Source: Tenodera sinensis
Taxonomy: Eukaryota > Arthropoda > Insecta > Mantodea > Mantidae
Direction: 5' to 3'
Length of the DNA: 64,000 nucleotides
NCBI GenBank assembly: GCA_030765045.1
Contig: CM060964.1
Coordinates: forward strand, 170,776,719 to 170,840,718
The notes under the pieces were generated by a model, which searched no databases, was not told the DNA's origin, and saw only the letters and a program-made list of their open reading frames with translations. A program made the translations under genes and the position numbers. This document shows positions 21,998 to 33,187 of the stretch, in pieces. The stretch's first letter is position 1; the number at the start of each line of letters is the position of its first letter.

Positions 21998-22351
21998 TGA
22001 ACCTACTACGAAAAAGTCGTGTTTTACGGGTATTCGATTTGATGTGGATTGACCCATATACATCAAAACCGGTCATAACATTGCTTTCAATGATGTATTG
22101 TCTATAATGGCAAAATCTAGCAGTCCCGTCTAAACCCCACGTAAATGCTGTATTTAAAAAATTGCTTAGTACAACGTTGCATATAGTGGCTTATCGTATA
22201 CAACATATTTTTTTACCTTCTTGGAGAAATATATCGGCTGTAACGTCCAACGTTCAGTTTTGTTTGTCACATATAGCAAGGTACAGAAGTATTTTTACAC
22301 AGGATGAATGATATTGCTAGGATCTGCACAAGTGACAAGCAAATCGACAGT

Positions 22352-22369
22352 GGGGGGGGGGGGGGGGGG
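22352..22369. repeat. Poly-G run
   Basis: Eighteen consecutive G. It could form a G-quadruplex; length from assembly should be treated with care. Confidence 0.9.
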
Positions 22370-22689
22370 TAACATATCTGTTCTTTTCCTGGAAATAAAC
22401 AAGACACTGTTGATGATGCAAGTGGCATTGTAGTTAAACATGCAGTTCTGCAAATTTAAGTAATGTACAAGATGTCATGAACCCATGAGATGCAAATTGT
22501 CTATATCTCAAGCATTTTAATCCAATTTTTCAATAAAGTGGGGTTTTTCTGCTCGAAAAAAACATAGATATTTATAGCCATTATATATTAAAATAGCCAA
22601 GAATAGACACATTCAGCTTTATAAAAAGCAGCTCCAAGGGTAGTGAGTTGAGCTAAAATTAAGTTGGTAATTATTATATTTATGCTAAC

Positions 22690-22805
22690 AAGCTTACTGT
22701 TGGTGTTTGTAAACACACAAGCCTTATGTCGGCAATGTTCGAGAGGTAGAATCGGTTGGAATCCCGGTTGTGGCATGGAATTTTTCAGTTATGATTCTAC
22801 CTCTT
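22690..22805. repeat. SINE-B fragment
   Basis: aagcttactgttggtgtttg, gcaatgttcgagaggtagaa and ggaatttttcagttatgatt match the 39537-39715 and 58800-59175 copies. Only the junction region remains. Confidence 0.65.
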
Positions 22806-23479
22806 AAAATTAAGTCATTTTATATCTATAGTGACTAAGAATAGGTATTTTGCCTATCATCTGGTCTCTAGTAATGATTGATAAGGACTTTAGTGTGCTG
22901 TTAATGTACATTGGACAATTTAATTCCTGTTTTTGTGCCTCCTTAAATTAAATGTAACATTTTCAAATATCTCAGCTGTTTATTGTTCACCCCTTGTATC
23001 TTATCTTTACCTGTTTTCCTGAAGGAGAGTACCAGTTTTATTCAAAGCAGGATCAGTGACTAGTAAGCATTACTAGAGAAAAGCTGTATGGTACCTATTG
23101 AGTACTAACATAGCAGTAAATATGTAGCAAATGTGTATTAACTTTTGTTATGTGTGCAGTGAACATACAGTTAAGTCTTATTACAAAATAATGTGATTAA
23201 TAGAAAAGGCACATGAATTATATTTTGACGTTAAACTTGATCAAGACTGCAGTTGAGCTTCCCATGTGGTTTGTGGTAATTGTGTCAGCCAATTAAAAGG
23301 ATAGTTAAAGAATAAATAGAAATCTGTATGCCTTTTGGAACTGATGTTATAAAGGAACCAGCAAATAATATTAATGACTGCTATTTTTGTTTGACTAAAA
23401 GACAAAAACAAAATTGAATATACAAACGTTCCATCAGCCATTAGGCTTACTGTTCAGTGATAAGATATCTATTCCAGAT

Positions 23480-24355
23480 TTTTCAGAATCTTGGACATTA
23501 GAAGACTAGTCTCAAAGAAGTGATAACCCAGTAGTTCAATTAAGCTCAGGACCAGAATTTGAAGATGCAGATCCCAATAGGCATCTTGGGATAACTTAGA
23601 GTTAAATGATTTGGTAGAGATTTAAATCTTACTAAAGCAAAAGCAGAACTTTCATGTTTGAGGCCAAAGGTGTGAAATCTTTTTACGTGGAGATACAAGA
23701 ATATCAGTATTTTGAAAATGAGAAGAGCACCTGGGTTAAATTTTTCTGAATGAAGAGAATTTTAGTTAAGTTTGTGACATTGATGGTTTGATGAATGCTC
23801 TTGTTAAAATTCACAACCTAGGTGAATGGAGACTTCTCATAGATACTTCAAAATTAAGTTTGAAAGCTGTGGTGTTATATAATGATAATACACGACTATC
23901 TGTACCCATTGGCCATGCAGTACAAATTAAAGAAAGTTACAACAGTGCAATATACTAAGTACAAGTGTGATTGGTCTATCTGTGGTGATCTCAAGATGAT
24001 TGAATTATTATTAGATTTGCAGATTGGCCGTAAAAAATATTGCATTTTTTTTATGCAAATGGAATAGCTGTGCTAAATCCAAACATTATGACACTAAATA
24101 ATGGTCTCCTCAGAATAATTTTGTACCTGGAGAAAAGAATGTCTCAGCTGAAGTTTTGGTTGATAAATGAATTTTGTTAGCCTTCACTTCATTTAAAATT
24201 TGGTGTAACGAAGAAATTTTCTAAGGCATTAGAAGCAAGTTTCAAATACAAAGAACAAAAATTCCCAAAAGCAGCGCTTCTAATTGAAGGAAGGCATTTT
24301 TAATTTTAAACCTCATATCAGAGAACTAATGAAAGATCAGCTGTTGGAAAGCCAA
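23480..24355 (+). pseudogene. Unclassified multicopy protein (RYQG-W family), N-terminal part
   Basis: Frames on the + strand give DADPNRHLGIT-ELNDLV-like, then GEWRLLIDTSKLSLKAVV-like, YNSAIYTKYKCDWSICGDLK-like and GRKKYC. Later come VPGEKNVSAEVLVDK-like, LHLKFGVTKKFSKALEA and IRELMKDQLLES. The order matches the minus-strand copy at 39841-41264. Many stops and frameshifts are present. The family is familiar to me as unannotated proteins in arthropods and cnidarians; I know no function or superfamily. The minus-strand LINE interrupts it just after ESQG. Confidence 0.65.
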
Positions 24356-24370
24356 GGTGGTTGTTGTTAG

Positions 24371-25678
24371 CTAATGCTGGATTTCTGACAATGAAGTCAT
24401 TAATCCTCTTGCTCTCCAATATTTTTCACTGATGGATGGGGCACTAGAAGTGGCCGGGCATATTTGAAGGTGGTCTCGATCCATTTCCTCTTGCAGATCA
24501 CATAGAGGACAGAGTGGTGAAGAATATATCCCAATTCTGTTTAAATGTTTTGCCAGACAATCATGTCCTGTAATCAACCTGAAGGTTGCAACTGCTGTTT
24601 TTCGAGGATACTCAGGAATTACTGTTTGAATGTTTGGTAGTTCCCATCTTTTATTCTTTGATTTTTCATAGTAATATTTTGCAATAATTTTTTTGAATTC
24701 AGAGTTGACTAATCTTTTAGCTGCATAAAATGGTAGACTAACTATAGATTTTTGTACACCGCTGGTACCCTTTTTTGCAAGAAAATCAGCTTTCTCATTA
24801 CCACTCAGTCCACAGTGAGCTGGTATCCATTGGAAGACTAGGTGTTTTTGAAGTGCTGTTAGATGGATAAGGATTTTCCAACATTCTATAATTGTTTGGT
24901 TTTTTGGTGACAACTTGGAAGTAATTGCTATAATTGCTGCCCTGGAATCTGAGAGGATAACTGCTTGCTGAAAATGTGAAATTCTGTACAAAAGATTTTG
25001 TAGGGCCATTCGAATTGCTTCAATTTCTCCATCAAAGTTAGTAGTTCCATAACTTAAAGATTTGTAATAGGAAAAGAGGTGACATGTGACTCCAGCACCT
25101 GCTCCATCTTGGTTTGATATCAATGATCCATCAGTATAAATATGGAGCCATTCATGTTCTGGAAATCTAGTATGGATTGTCTCTAATGCCAATAATTTTA
25201 GAACACTAGTTGGAGTATCACTTTTTTTAACTTCTTCTGTCAGGTGTAAATAATTTTTGATGTCTAATATATGTGTTGGATTGACTTTAGATATGAAGTT
25301 TTCCTTTGAATTAGGAAGGTGTACATTTTTCTTGATGTCTTGAATTTTGGAAAGAAAGCTCTCCTGAGTCTTTAGTGTATGTGTAAAATTTCTCTTGTGC
25401 CATGTATTGAATGGGAGTCTGATCAACTTTTCGTGTTGAATAAGAGCCACTTTTTCTATTTCATATTCAGTGGAGTATTGTTTGGTTAGTATTTCCATAG
25501 CTGCTATTGGTGTGGTTTTAATAGCACCTGTAATTAATCTCAGACTTTGGTTTTGAAAGATTTGAATTTTTTTTTTTGTGTTTGCTGTTACAAGAACTTC
25601 ACTGCAGTAAGTAAATAATGGCTTTATATATACATTGTATGTTGTGTTAAGAGTTGCTCTGGAACATCCCCACTTCAT
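24371..25678 (-). CDS. LINE RNase H and Cys-rich C-terminus
   Basis: A 435-codon open frame on the minus strand. It starts in the RT thumb (KWGCSRATLNTTYNVYIKPL) and has the RNase H core: HIYTDGSLISNQDGAGAGVT (Asp), TTNFDGEIEAIRMAL (Glu), AVILSDSRAAI (Asp) and WIPAHCGLSGNEKADFLAKK (His and Asp). The C-terminal Cys/His cluster is CPLCDLQEEMDRDHLQIC. It is the same family as 12462-13997. The frame immediately upstream is shifted relative to the RT piece, so the full ORF2 is broken near 25680-25870. Confidence 0.85.
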   Translation of the reverse strand: MKWGCSRATLNTTYNVYIKPLFTYCSEVLVTANTKKKIQIFQNQSLRLITGAIKTTPIAAMEILTKQYSTEYEIEKVALIQHEKLIRLPFNTWHKRNFTHTLKTQESFLSKIQDIKKNVHLPNSKENFISKVNPTHILDIKNYLHLTEEVKKSDTPTSVLKLLALETIHTRFPEHEWLHIYTDGSLISNQDGAGAGVTCHLFSYYKSLSYGTTNFDGEIEAIRMALQNLLYRISHFQQAVILSDSRAAIIAITSKLSPKNQTIIECWKILIHLTALQKHLVFQWIPAHCGLSGNEKADFLAKKGTSGVQKSIVSLPFYAAKRLVNSEFKKIIAKYYYEKSKNKRWELPNIQTVIPEYPRKTAVATFRLITGHDCLAKHLNRIGIYSSPLCPLCDLQEEMDRDHLQICPATSSAPSISEKYWRARGLMTSLSEIQH

Positions 25679-25699
25679 TCCTGTTGGACGTTTTAACAG

Positions 25700-26775
25700 T
25701 GAAAGGTGCCTCTCTGCTCTTTCTATTACATTTTCTTATTGTTTGGTCCATGTAAGTTTGGTATCAAATGTAACTCTTAAATACTTTACTTCCTTTGTTT
25801 CTGGTAATTGTTGACCCTCAAAATTTATTTTTATTTTTAGTGGTTTTCTTCTTAGTGAAAAGATTTGGAAGTTATTTTGTTGTATTAACAGTCATTAAAT
25901 TTTCTTTGGTCCACCTCTGTAAGTTGGTTAAGGATTGTTGCATGGTTTTTTCTAGTTCTGTACTTTTGCTTTTTGGTTTTGAAGTCCACATTACTAAGTC
26001 ATCAGCAAATAGTGCACACTTCACGCCTGATTCTTGTATTTGTTGTGGCAGATGGTTAATAAATATATTAAAAAGTGTTGTGCTGAGCACTGCGCCTTGT
26101 GGTAAGCCACGGTGTACTTGTTTGTATTTAGGTATATTTCTTCCATATCTGGTTGCAATAAAGCGTTGTGTTAGGAAATGACATAGCCATGAAAACATTG
26201 GACCTTGTATCCCTATTTTTTTTTTACTTTTTTTAGTAGTTTTGTTCTGCATATAGAATCATATGCACTTTGGAAATCAAAAACTGATAAATTATCTTCT
26301 TTTCTATTGAAGGAGTCCTTGATTTCTTGACTGAGAAGTAAGACTTGTTCATTTGTAGAGTGGAACTCTCTGAATCCAGCTTGACATGGGGATATTAAAT
26401 TTTGTGATTCTAGAAACCAATTTAACCTGTTTGACACCATTCTTTCCATCACTTTTGCTATTATGCTAGTAAGAGCTATTGGTCTATAATTTTTTATTTC
26501 TGATGCTGTTTTGTCTTTCTTCAAGAGTGGGACAATTATTGCTTTTCGCCATTCAGCAGGTACAGTGGTTTTCCAGGATAGATTGTAGAGTTTCAGTAGT
26601 TGTTGTTTTGCTGTTTTTTCCCAGGTTTTTTTATGAACTCTGGATGTATGTGATCTGGTCCAGGAGACTTTTTGGTTTTTAGATTATTTATTGCAATGTT
26701 CAGCTCTTGCATATTAAAATTTTGAAAAAAGATATTGCACTGAGTGTTAGGATCACATTCTCTTTCTTGTTTCAA
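25700..26775 (-). pseudogene. LINE reverse-transcriptase domain, broken
   Basis: Minus-strand pieces in order: NIAINNLKTKKSPGPDHIHP (RT block 1, KSPGPD), EIKNYRPIALTSIIAKVMER and SPCQAGFREFHSTNEQVLLL (block 2), FDFQSAYDSI (block A Asp), HRGLPQGAVLSTTLFNIFIN (block B), CALFADDLVMW (block C, FADD) and TKENLMTVNTTK. Breaks lie near 26590 (stop), 26250 (frameshift in an A-run) and 25870. All catalytic Asp residues are still present. Confidence 0.85.
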
Positions 26776-26971
26776 ATCTTTCTTAAATTCTTTACGTTGC
26801 TTTTTATTGTTTCTTGTTACTTTATGTGAATTAGCATAATATTTATTGAATTTTTCGGCTATGACTGCATCCTTTACTAATATTTTATTGTTGTGTATGA
26901 TAGGTGTGCTGTTGTTTTCTTTCCTGTCCTTGACATTTTTTTTATGAGCTTATGAGCTTTTTTACCATCTG

Positions 26972-27238
26972 TTGTTGTTGTTGTTGTTGTTGTAGTAGTG
27001 TTTAACGCCCGCTTTTACTACTGCGGCACCGCAGGCGGTGATACTGATGATACATGGAATGAAGATGGAGCACCGGTGGAATGAGATGATGGGGGAAACC
27101 GGAGCACCCAGAGAAAACCCGCCCTGATGCTGCTTCATCCACCACGAATACCACATGCGGGTCCCTGGGATCGAACCTGGGCCGCCTAGGTGGTAGGCGA
27201 GCGCGCTAACCGCTCGGCCACGGCGCCGCCTTTTTTTT
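26972..27238 (-). mobile_element. tRNA-derived SINE (family A) inserted in the LINE
   Basis: In minus orientation it starts gcggcgccgtggccgagcgg, has the B box gggttcgatcccc-like and ends in an acaacaacaacaacaaca run (26973-26992 inverted). Flanks share accatctgt (about 26962-26971 and 27242-27252), with T-rich extension on both sides. It separates the LINE endonuclease from its RT. Confidence 0.9.
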
Positions 27239-27244
27239 TTTTTT

Positions 27245-28330
27245 TAAACCATCTGTCCTATAATCCATTTTTTCTAAGAAATTATTAAAGTGATTGCTTT
27301 TAGCAGTATTAATTTCTTTTTTTAGTGAGGCACATTTCTTCCGCCATATTTGTGTATCTGATATGTTTTTTGTTTGTTCAGCTGTATTTCTAGCTATATC
27401 CCTTTGCTTTTTCAGTTCTTCTAACTGGGGGTTCCAAAAGGGTTTAAAATTTTTAATTCTTCCACGAGGAATATGTTTTTTTGCGGTTTCTAGGATGACT
27501 TTACAGAATTCTTTGTTCATATGGTCTGGTTGGTCATGTAGCTGTGAGTTTGTTTGTTCTTTAAATTTATGTTCTAATTCAGTTTTATATTTGTTCCAAT
27601 CTGCTATTTTGAAGTTCCAATACAGATTCGTAAGACCTTGACTGTTATTTGTATTCTCTAGTTTTATATCAGCAATTACTGCTCTGTGACCAGAACTTGG
27701 ATCTTCTATAACTTGTTTTTTAATTTTTGAAACAATATCTGTTGTAGCTAACAAGAGGTCTGGGTTACTGCCTGCTCCAGAGTAATGTATGAAGGTTGTG
27801 GGATCTTCTTTACTATAAATCAGTTCAAAAGTTGTGGTATTCCAAAATTCTTCCACTATCTTCCCTGTAGAATCCACTTTTTCATAACCCCATCTTTTGG
27901 AATGTGCATTGAAATCCCCAATTAGGATTGTTTTATTTAATTGGTCAATAAGTGAGAGATCTGGTTCATTCCTGGGAGGATTGTAAATACTGTATAAATG
28001 TAGATGTGTTTTGTTATCCCAAAAATTTAGCTTTATTAATTCACTTTTATCTGTGTTATCCATTTCTTTAACAATTTCAAAGGAGGATTTAATATCCTTT
28101 TTGACTCCAACGAATATTCCACTACTTATCTGTCTATTTTTGGGTAGTAAGTGTAGTAAAAATCCAGTAAAATTGAAGTATTTAAGTTGATCATTTGTTA
28201 GATTTGCTTCTTGTATTACAAATATATCAATGTTATGGTCAAATACAATTTTATTCAGTTCTACTCTTTTTGTTTGTGTGAGAACACCCGCATTCCATTG
28301 TAGAACTCTGATGTTAGATCTTCTATTACG
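27245..28330 (-). pseudogene. LINE APE-type endonuclease domain
   Basis: Starting near 28330 the frame reads SNIRVLQWNAGVLTQTKRVE, then DIFVIQEANLTND (catalytic Glu), GIFVGVKKDIKSS, KTILIGDFNAHSKRWGYE (D-N), GSNPDLLLATTD and SSGHRAVIADIK (S-H). This is the complete APE endonuclease motif series of I/jockey LINEs. From 28063 to the SINE at 27238 the frame is open. One TGA lies upstream near 28340. Confidence 0.85.
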
Positions 28331-28499
28331 TAATCATGTGGAACTTGAACCATGAATATCATTCAAAACATTTGTAAACAGCTATTAGGCAATATTAGAG
28401 TGCACAGTTACAGACAATTAATCAACAAAGTATTATAAGCCTGTACAAATCTAGATTGCAATATATCTCTAAAAATTCACTTCCTACATTCTCATTCAG

Positions 28500-28850
28500 A
28501 CTTTTTCTGTGAAAATCTGGGACAAGTTGGGTATTGTGCTGATTGCACGTTGATTCTTCGCTGCTCCCGTTCGGCTGTTTTCTAGGGCGGCGTTGGCCCG
28601 CTAGGGAGTGCTGTCGTCTTGCCCAGCTTACGTGAGGGAGCGAGAGAAAGGGTGGTGTGTAGTAGTCAGTCGTGATTGTAACTTCCCGAGGTATGTAGCT
28701 CTTCTCTCTCTCTGTTCTTACTACTACAGCCGTAAGTATGCGGGATCGATTTTCTGTGATATAATGATTTCTATGGGGGCAATTATTTTGTGGGGTTAGG
28801 TCGTCACTTACGCGGACAATAGTAAATTCAGATTTCAAATAGGTAAACCG
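28500..28850 (-). other. GC-richer block, possible LINE 5'-UTR
   Basis: This block is clearly richer in GC and CT than its surroundings (ggcggcgttggcccgctagg, ctcttctctctctctgttct) and lies directly upstream of the minus-strand LINE endonuclease. An internal promoter/5'-UTR is plausible. The frame 28422-28838 shows no known domain. Confidence 0.4.
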
Positions 28851-29124
28851 GGTGTATAGCTGTAAAATGTGTTCAACTCACTTCATTTATATTCACTTTA
28901 ATCGTCCACTGGTAATCTTTATCACCCTGTAAAGCATGGAGACATATGATTGTAATTTCATCAAGCCTGAACATTTGTAAGTTATCATTAATTAAAATTG
29001 TGTTGATCCAAATCTTCCATTTTATTTCTATTAAAAGGGGGGCACTCCTTTGACAGAAAAGGTCCTGCCGTTTCCCCACTAGGGTGATCCTACTTCCACA
29101 AAAGAAATTGACTACATCCCGTGA

Positions 29125-29346
29125 AGGGCAGTGCAGTATGAACATGAGAAAAAATTTCACCAAGATATTTCTGAAGAGGAGTACAGGTATCAAGGAAGAT
29201 GGAAATCCAATATGCTTGCAGATTATTGGTGGAATTTCCTAAGAGAAACAGAAGAAGCAACAATTGGCCAAAATTCAACAGACAGGAGCAGACGATGGAC
29301 TCAAAAACAAGCTGACATTTTCAGACATGCTAATTGGTTAATTTAA
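29125..29346 (+). pseudogene. RYQG-W family, C-terminal part (continuation)
   Basis: YEHEKKFHQDISEEEYRYQG, then RWKSNMLADYWWNFLRETEE, is the C-terminus of the protein whose N-terminal part is at 23480-24355. Compare SDEHGEHFHQEISAMEQRYQ and GKWNPNMPTNYCWTI in the minus-strand copy at 40034-40255. The two halves lie on opposite sides of the LINE. Confidence 0.7.
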
Positions 29347-29349
29347 CAA

Positions 29350-30150
29350 AAGTAGGTTATTTTATTATGAAGGATACTACTGCATATTATGGTGACTTTA
29401 CATGTTATTTATAAATGCCTAAAAGTTGAAGCGTGCAATTTACTAAAATAAAACTGAGGGAGCTAACAAAGGCCGTAAATGAATTCGACACACCAAAATA
29501 TATATAAAAATGATATATTTTGAACAAAACAAAAACCTCTTATGGTATATTTTATTGTTCAGTATAAGTGTTTCTAGGTGTACCACACAACAAAGAGTAA
29601 CTGTGGGTTAAGAAGTACGTGCATGCGTAAACTATAAATAGACTGTTTGTGCTCTAAACTAATCTGCATTTTTTCAAGGAATACACAAAAATCGCCGTAA
29701 TTTTAGGAATGGCTTAAAAAAATTTAAATACGTTTACATAATTTTTATTTTACACATTTATTGTTTATAAATACATTCATTTTTTGTTTTTATACATCAT
29801 TGAATTTGAAAAGAGTAATATTTTGAAAATGTTCAGTAATTTTAGGAATCCTATGTTTTGCCCTAACTTATTCCATATTGAAAGGGTTAAGATGATTGTA
29901 CAGAGAATTAGAAGTCTAGATACATGCACTGATTGTGGTTTTATAATAAAGAGGGTGTCCACATTCTGAAAAGGCAGGTTAATTTTTCCTGATGATGGAT
30001 TTGAGGAAAATTGTTTGTTCTAGTCTGCCCCTAACAAGAGTTGGGCTTTTACATTTAAAAAAGGTTGTCTACATTACTGTAAAATACACATAAATAATAT
30101 GTCATTAACATAATTTAAAATGCGTAAAATTCCACTAAGTAAGTCCTACA
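29350..30150. other. No recognisable feature
   Basis: AT-rich DNA between the RYQG-W remnant and the hAT end at 30151. A possible piggyBac-type end (gaaagggttaa) lies at about 29879, without a partner. Confidence 0.4.
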
Positions 30151-30794
30151 CAGTGATGGGAAAAGTACAAAAAAAAAGTAACTGGGCGCAATTACAATTA
30201 CCTAACAAAAATCTTAATTGAATTACAAATTACTTTTTTAAAAACTAATCAGTAAAATTACAATTACAATTACTTTGCAAAAGCATAGTCCTATTTTTCA
30301 CGAAGCTAGAAACAATTATAACATTTTGCAGTAACAAGAGTATTGCAGACACATATTACAGGCTTATCATGAGGAACAGAAATTAAAAGTACTCTTGAGT
30401 TTGGAAGTTAGCCATTTGATGTTGAGTAATCTAGTGTAAGATACAAGATGGCATGAAGGTGAAGATCATGTTGCATAAAACTTAGTCCTAAATATACACT
30501 GAATTTTTTTTCCTAAAAAGGTAAAAGTATGAAAATATGCAAACATGCACAGAAAAAGTATAATTATTTGGAACCTTAAACCCTGCAATGAATAATTACA
30601 GAATTGGGGAAATGGGACCAAAGTACTGCAATTGCATGGAAAACACAGGCTTTATTCATTAACCATTGCATAGCATTTAAAGTGAGCTAGGAAGATTCAT
30701 TATATTGCCCTACTTACATCCCTGATACCCAGGAAGCGGATGATGCCAGCATTGTAACCAACTAAATCAAAATGTTTTAACCTACCTCTTCATC

Positions 30795-31398
30795 TTAAGA
30801 ATTAAATTTACCGTTCACTTCACAAAAGAGTTGATGCCTAAAATTTTCATCAGTAAGTCTTGCCCTCTTGGGCAACAGTACATCTTTGCAAGTGCTCTAC
30901 AGGAACACTTGAAGGCACACATGTGTTCAGTTTTAGGAACATCCCCAACAGTGTTGCATACTGCTGAATAACTTGATGTACTGCAGAGGTAAGAAACCAC
31001 CTCATCCAGCACTGGTTAAGATATTGGTTCTGTAGTTAAAGTGAAGAAGTTACCCTCATCACTCAGGTCTCTTCCACTTTCAGTTTCGATAGATGGTGCA
31101 AAAGCCCTGGCCATTCCATGGGTGGAAATGGCTTCCTCCTTTTCCTCTCCCTCCAGCCAAGAAAATTTTAGAGTTGGAATTAAACCAGCTGCCACAATTA
31201 ATTTCCTGTCTGTTATTGCAGAGGCAAATCTCCTGTTGACACCTTCAATTAGAGCCGGTGCCAAAGGCCTGCAGTACACCAACCCAATGTCATCTGTTTG
31301 CTTCTCAATAGACATTTTACAGTGGGCAGTAAGTAGCCCATATACATATTCTTTTCTGCCTGTAATATGTTCAGGACAACTGGTACAGGTTTAATGAC
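30795..31398 (-). pseudogene. hAT transposase last exon: catalytic Glu region and dimerisation tail
   Basis: The acceptor ttatttcag precedes VIKPVPVVLNILQAEKNMYM, then GYLLPTV (LQ-EKN---G-LLPT). A frame change leads to YCRPLAPALIEGVNRRFASA. The C-terminal block reads NTCVPSSVPVEHL in one frame and PKRARLTDENFRHQLF in the next, the hAT dimerisation motif (T-LPSSAPVERLFS, then L-D--FE--L). There is one in-frame stop near 31022 and at least two frameshifts. Stop codon 30795-30797. Confidence 0.8.
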
Positions 31399-31496
31399 CT
31401 GAAATAAAATTTATCTCGATTAAGTTCTGAGCTCCCCAACAAATGAAAAGAAATTAACAAATATGAACTGCATCTAAAGTGATATGAAAATCTTAC

Positions 31497-31796
31497 CACA
31501 GTATATTCCTTCAAGAATGTTAACTTTGCTGGTCGAAAGCGAGAAAGTCCCAATTTTGTCTGTCAGCTCATCCAGCGTAGTGTACCATGTTTCTCTATTT
31601 CAGACACCAGGCACTTAACTCTGTCGTACATGCTATTTCATCTGGTAGCATTAGGTGTCATAAGGTACTTCTGGAATGTTGAATGAATGGAGTCTGCCAC
31701 AACTGCTCCTTTGCTTATTCCACAAAACTTGACAATGCCCAAAAGATGAACGTGCAATTTTCTTAAAAATAGCTTCTCTCTGCCTTTTGACTGTTC
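31497..31796 (-). pseudogene. hAT transposase exon: P-N-TRWNS block
   Basis: The acceptor ttcttttatag precedes EQSKGREKLFLRK-like sequence. Further on are YLMTPNATR*NSMYDRVKCL (one stop where Trp is expected) and LSRFRPAKLTFLKEYTV. The donor gtg|gtaaga at 31496 joins in frame to the exon at 31398, giving LKEYTV-VIKPVPVVLNILQ, the normal hAT order (L-EY--V-KPVA--LD-LQ). Confidence 0.8.
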
Positions 31797-32319
31797 CTAT
31801 AAAAGAATAAAAACAATTGTAAAATTTCTTTAGGTAACCACAAAACCAACATATTTTTTGAGTTTGGAAAAAGTGTGATAGACCTTAGGCACATTTGCGA
31901 GGTTTATCTAACATTTATAATAAATTCGTTAATAAAGTTTTTCTGGTAATTTTAGTTGCCCTTCAAACTGCAACACATGGTAAAGCAAATATAATATACA
32001 AAACAAACTTATGAGTCCACCGTACATACTTTTCTTGCACTATATATATTTAAACATATATCTTTGTTCATACTATGTCTGACGAACGTACAAATTTTTC
32101 AGGGGAGTGTACACTGTGTTGCATTGATCAGGTAAAAGAGGACCTGTCATGCTATACACAGGGAATTGTGATGCAATATGGCTTATCTGTCATATTTCTG
32201 CACTAGTTTCCCCCACCTGCCATCTGCATTCATTCTACAGTTTATACTTCCTGATGCTTGATCACAATTGATACATGAATCATGTTCTAAGTTAAAAATA
32301 GGTAAGCTAATAACAATGA

Positions 32320-32512
32320 ATGCAGACTTGGCCCTTTTTAATTTCTTATTTGATAAATACATAAACTCATGAGTATCTTGACGGCTATCAAATTCAAAGT
32401 GTGTGCAGCACACCTATGGTGGAATTCTTGGACACCTTCATTGAATATTGTTGACATTTCCACAAATTCACTCTCTTCAGCAACATTGTCATCCAGCTTC
32501 ATCCCGAATATT
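32320..32512 (-). pseudogene. hAT transposase exon: HRCAAHTLNL block
   Basis: The acceptor ttttttcccag precedes IFGMKLDDNVAEESEFVEMS, then HHRCAAHTLNLIAV, the hAT C-A/S-HTLNL motif. A frame change follows near 32390 (KKLKRAKSAF in another frame). The donor was not settled; one candidate is near 32300. Confidence 0.7.
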
Positions 32513-32602
32513 CTGGGAAAAAAGAACCAAGAAATTGAGAACTACCCATTGTACATTACCATTCAAATATTAAACCAGTCACAATTTAAGTGAAGTGTTT
32601 AC

Positions 32603-33187
32603 ATAAAAGCTTTAACAAAGTTGCTGCCGTTATCTGTGACGCATGAGACCACCTTATTGTGGATATTAAAATCCTGGTGAACTCTCTCAAGAGCTGCAGC
32701 CAACATATCATACGTGTGGTGCCCCAGAAGTCTTTCCACACTGAGCATGGTGGGTTTTCTTTCTAGTGTTTCAATGTGCAGTGACTCCCAAAAAGGCCCT
32801 GTTAAAATGAGTCCACCCATCCGTAGTAGTACAAAGAGCACTTGCTTTTAGAAGCTCTGTTGTCAGCCTTTTTCTCAGTGTATCGTATTGTTCTGTGATT
32901 CTGACTGAGAGTGTCTTCCGACACATTACTGTGTGATTTGGAGCTAGCCCCTTTATTAACTTTGTGAAAGAATCTTCTTCCATTATTGAAAAGAGTTGTA
33001 TGGCACTGCAGACGAACTCTACAATAAGTTTGTCAACCTTATTTTGACTAGCAACCTCTGTATTTGTGGTGAATGATAGTGCCAGTTGCTTTTTTCTTTC
33101 TTCTCCATTTTCACATTCACTTGTCTTTCTTTTCTTGGACTGCTGCAACAAGTGCTCCATTTCAGAAACCTTTGCTGGATGAATCCT
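32603..33187 (-). pseudogene. hAT transposase exon: linker and start of catalytic core
   Basis: The acceptor ttataattgcag precedes RIHPAKVSEMEHLLQQSKKR. The frame continues through KLIVEFVCSAIQLFSIMEED and LKASALCTTTDGWTHFNRAF (TTDGW, the first catalytic Asp of ZBED-type hAT), then LGVTAH. A small deletion near 32790 changes frame to ETLERKPTMLSVERLLGHHT and KVVSCVTDNGSNFVKAF (TDNGSNF, second Asp). The donor gtaaac is at 32602. Confidence 0.8.

Larger units (their letters stand above)
19912..22056 (+). mobile_element. TA-flanked DNA transposon, family copy 1
   Basis: Ends tgagtcattccacgtcaaat (19912) and the inverse of atttgatgtggattgaccca (ending 22056) form imperfect terminal inverted repeats flanked by TA on both sides. 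The internal sequence is collinear with 59989-61920. It includes a remnant N-terminal IS630-like ORF (20950-21190). A SINE is inserted at 21746-21997. Without the SINE the element is about 1.88 kb. Confidence 0.9.
24358..28400 (-). mobile_element. I/jockey-like LINE, long copy (endonuclease to RNase H)
   Basis: The order on the minus strand is endonuclease (about 28330-27245), RT (about 26775-25700), then RNase H (25678-24371). The 3' end has a short caacaacc tail at 24358-24369. The 5' boundary is uncertain: LQWNAG, the start of the endonuclease, is near 28300, and GC-rich possible 5'-UTR lies at 28500-28850. The target duplication was not identified, and about 100 codons of the host element appear lost at the insertion site. 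Confidence 0.85.

Noticed and set aside
28422..28838. 138-codon ORF as a host gene
   Set aside because: Lies in GC-rich DNA directly upstream of the LINE endonuclease on the same strand; more likely 5'-UTR of that LINE.
30795..33187. Host ZBED-type gene
   Set aside because: Motif order fits a domesticated hAT gene, but several frameshifts, stops in conserved blocks and hAT-like end sequence at 30151 argue for a dead transposon.
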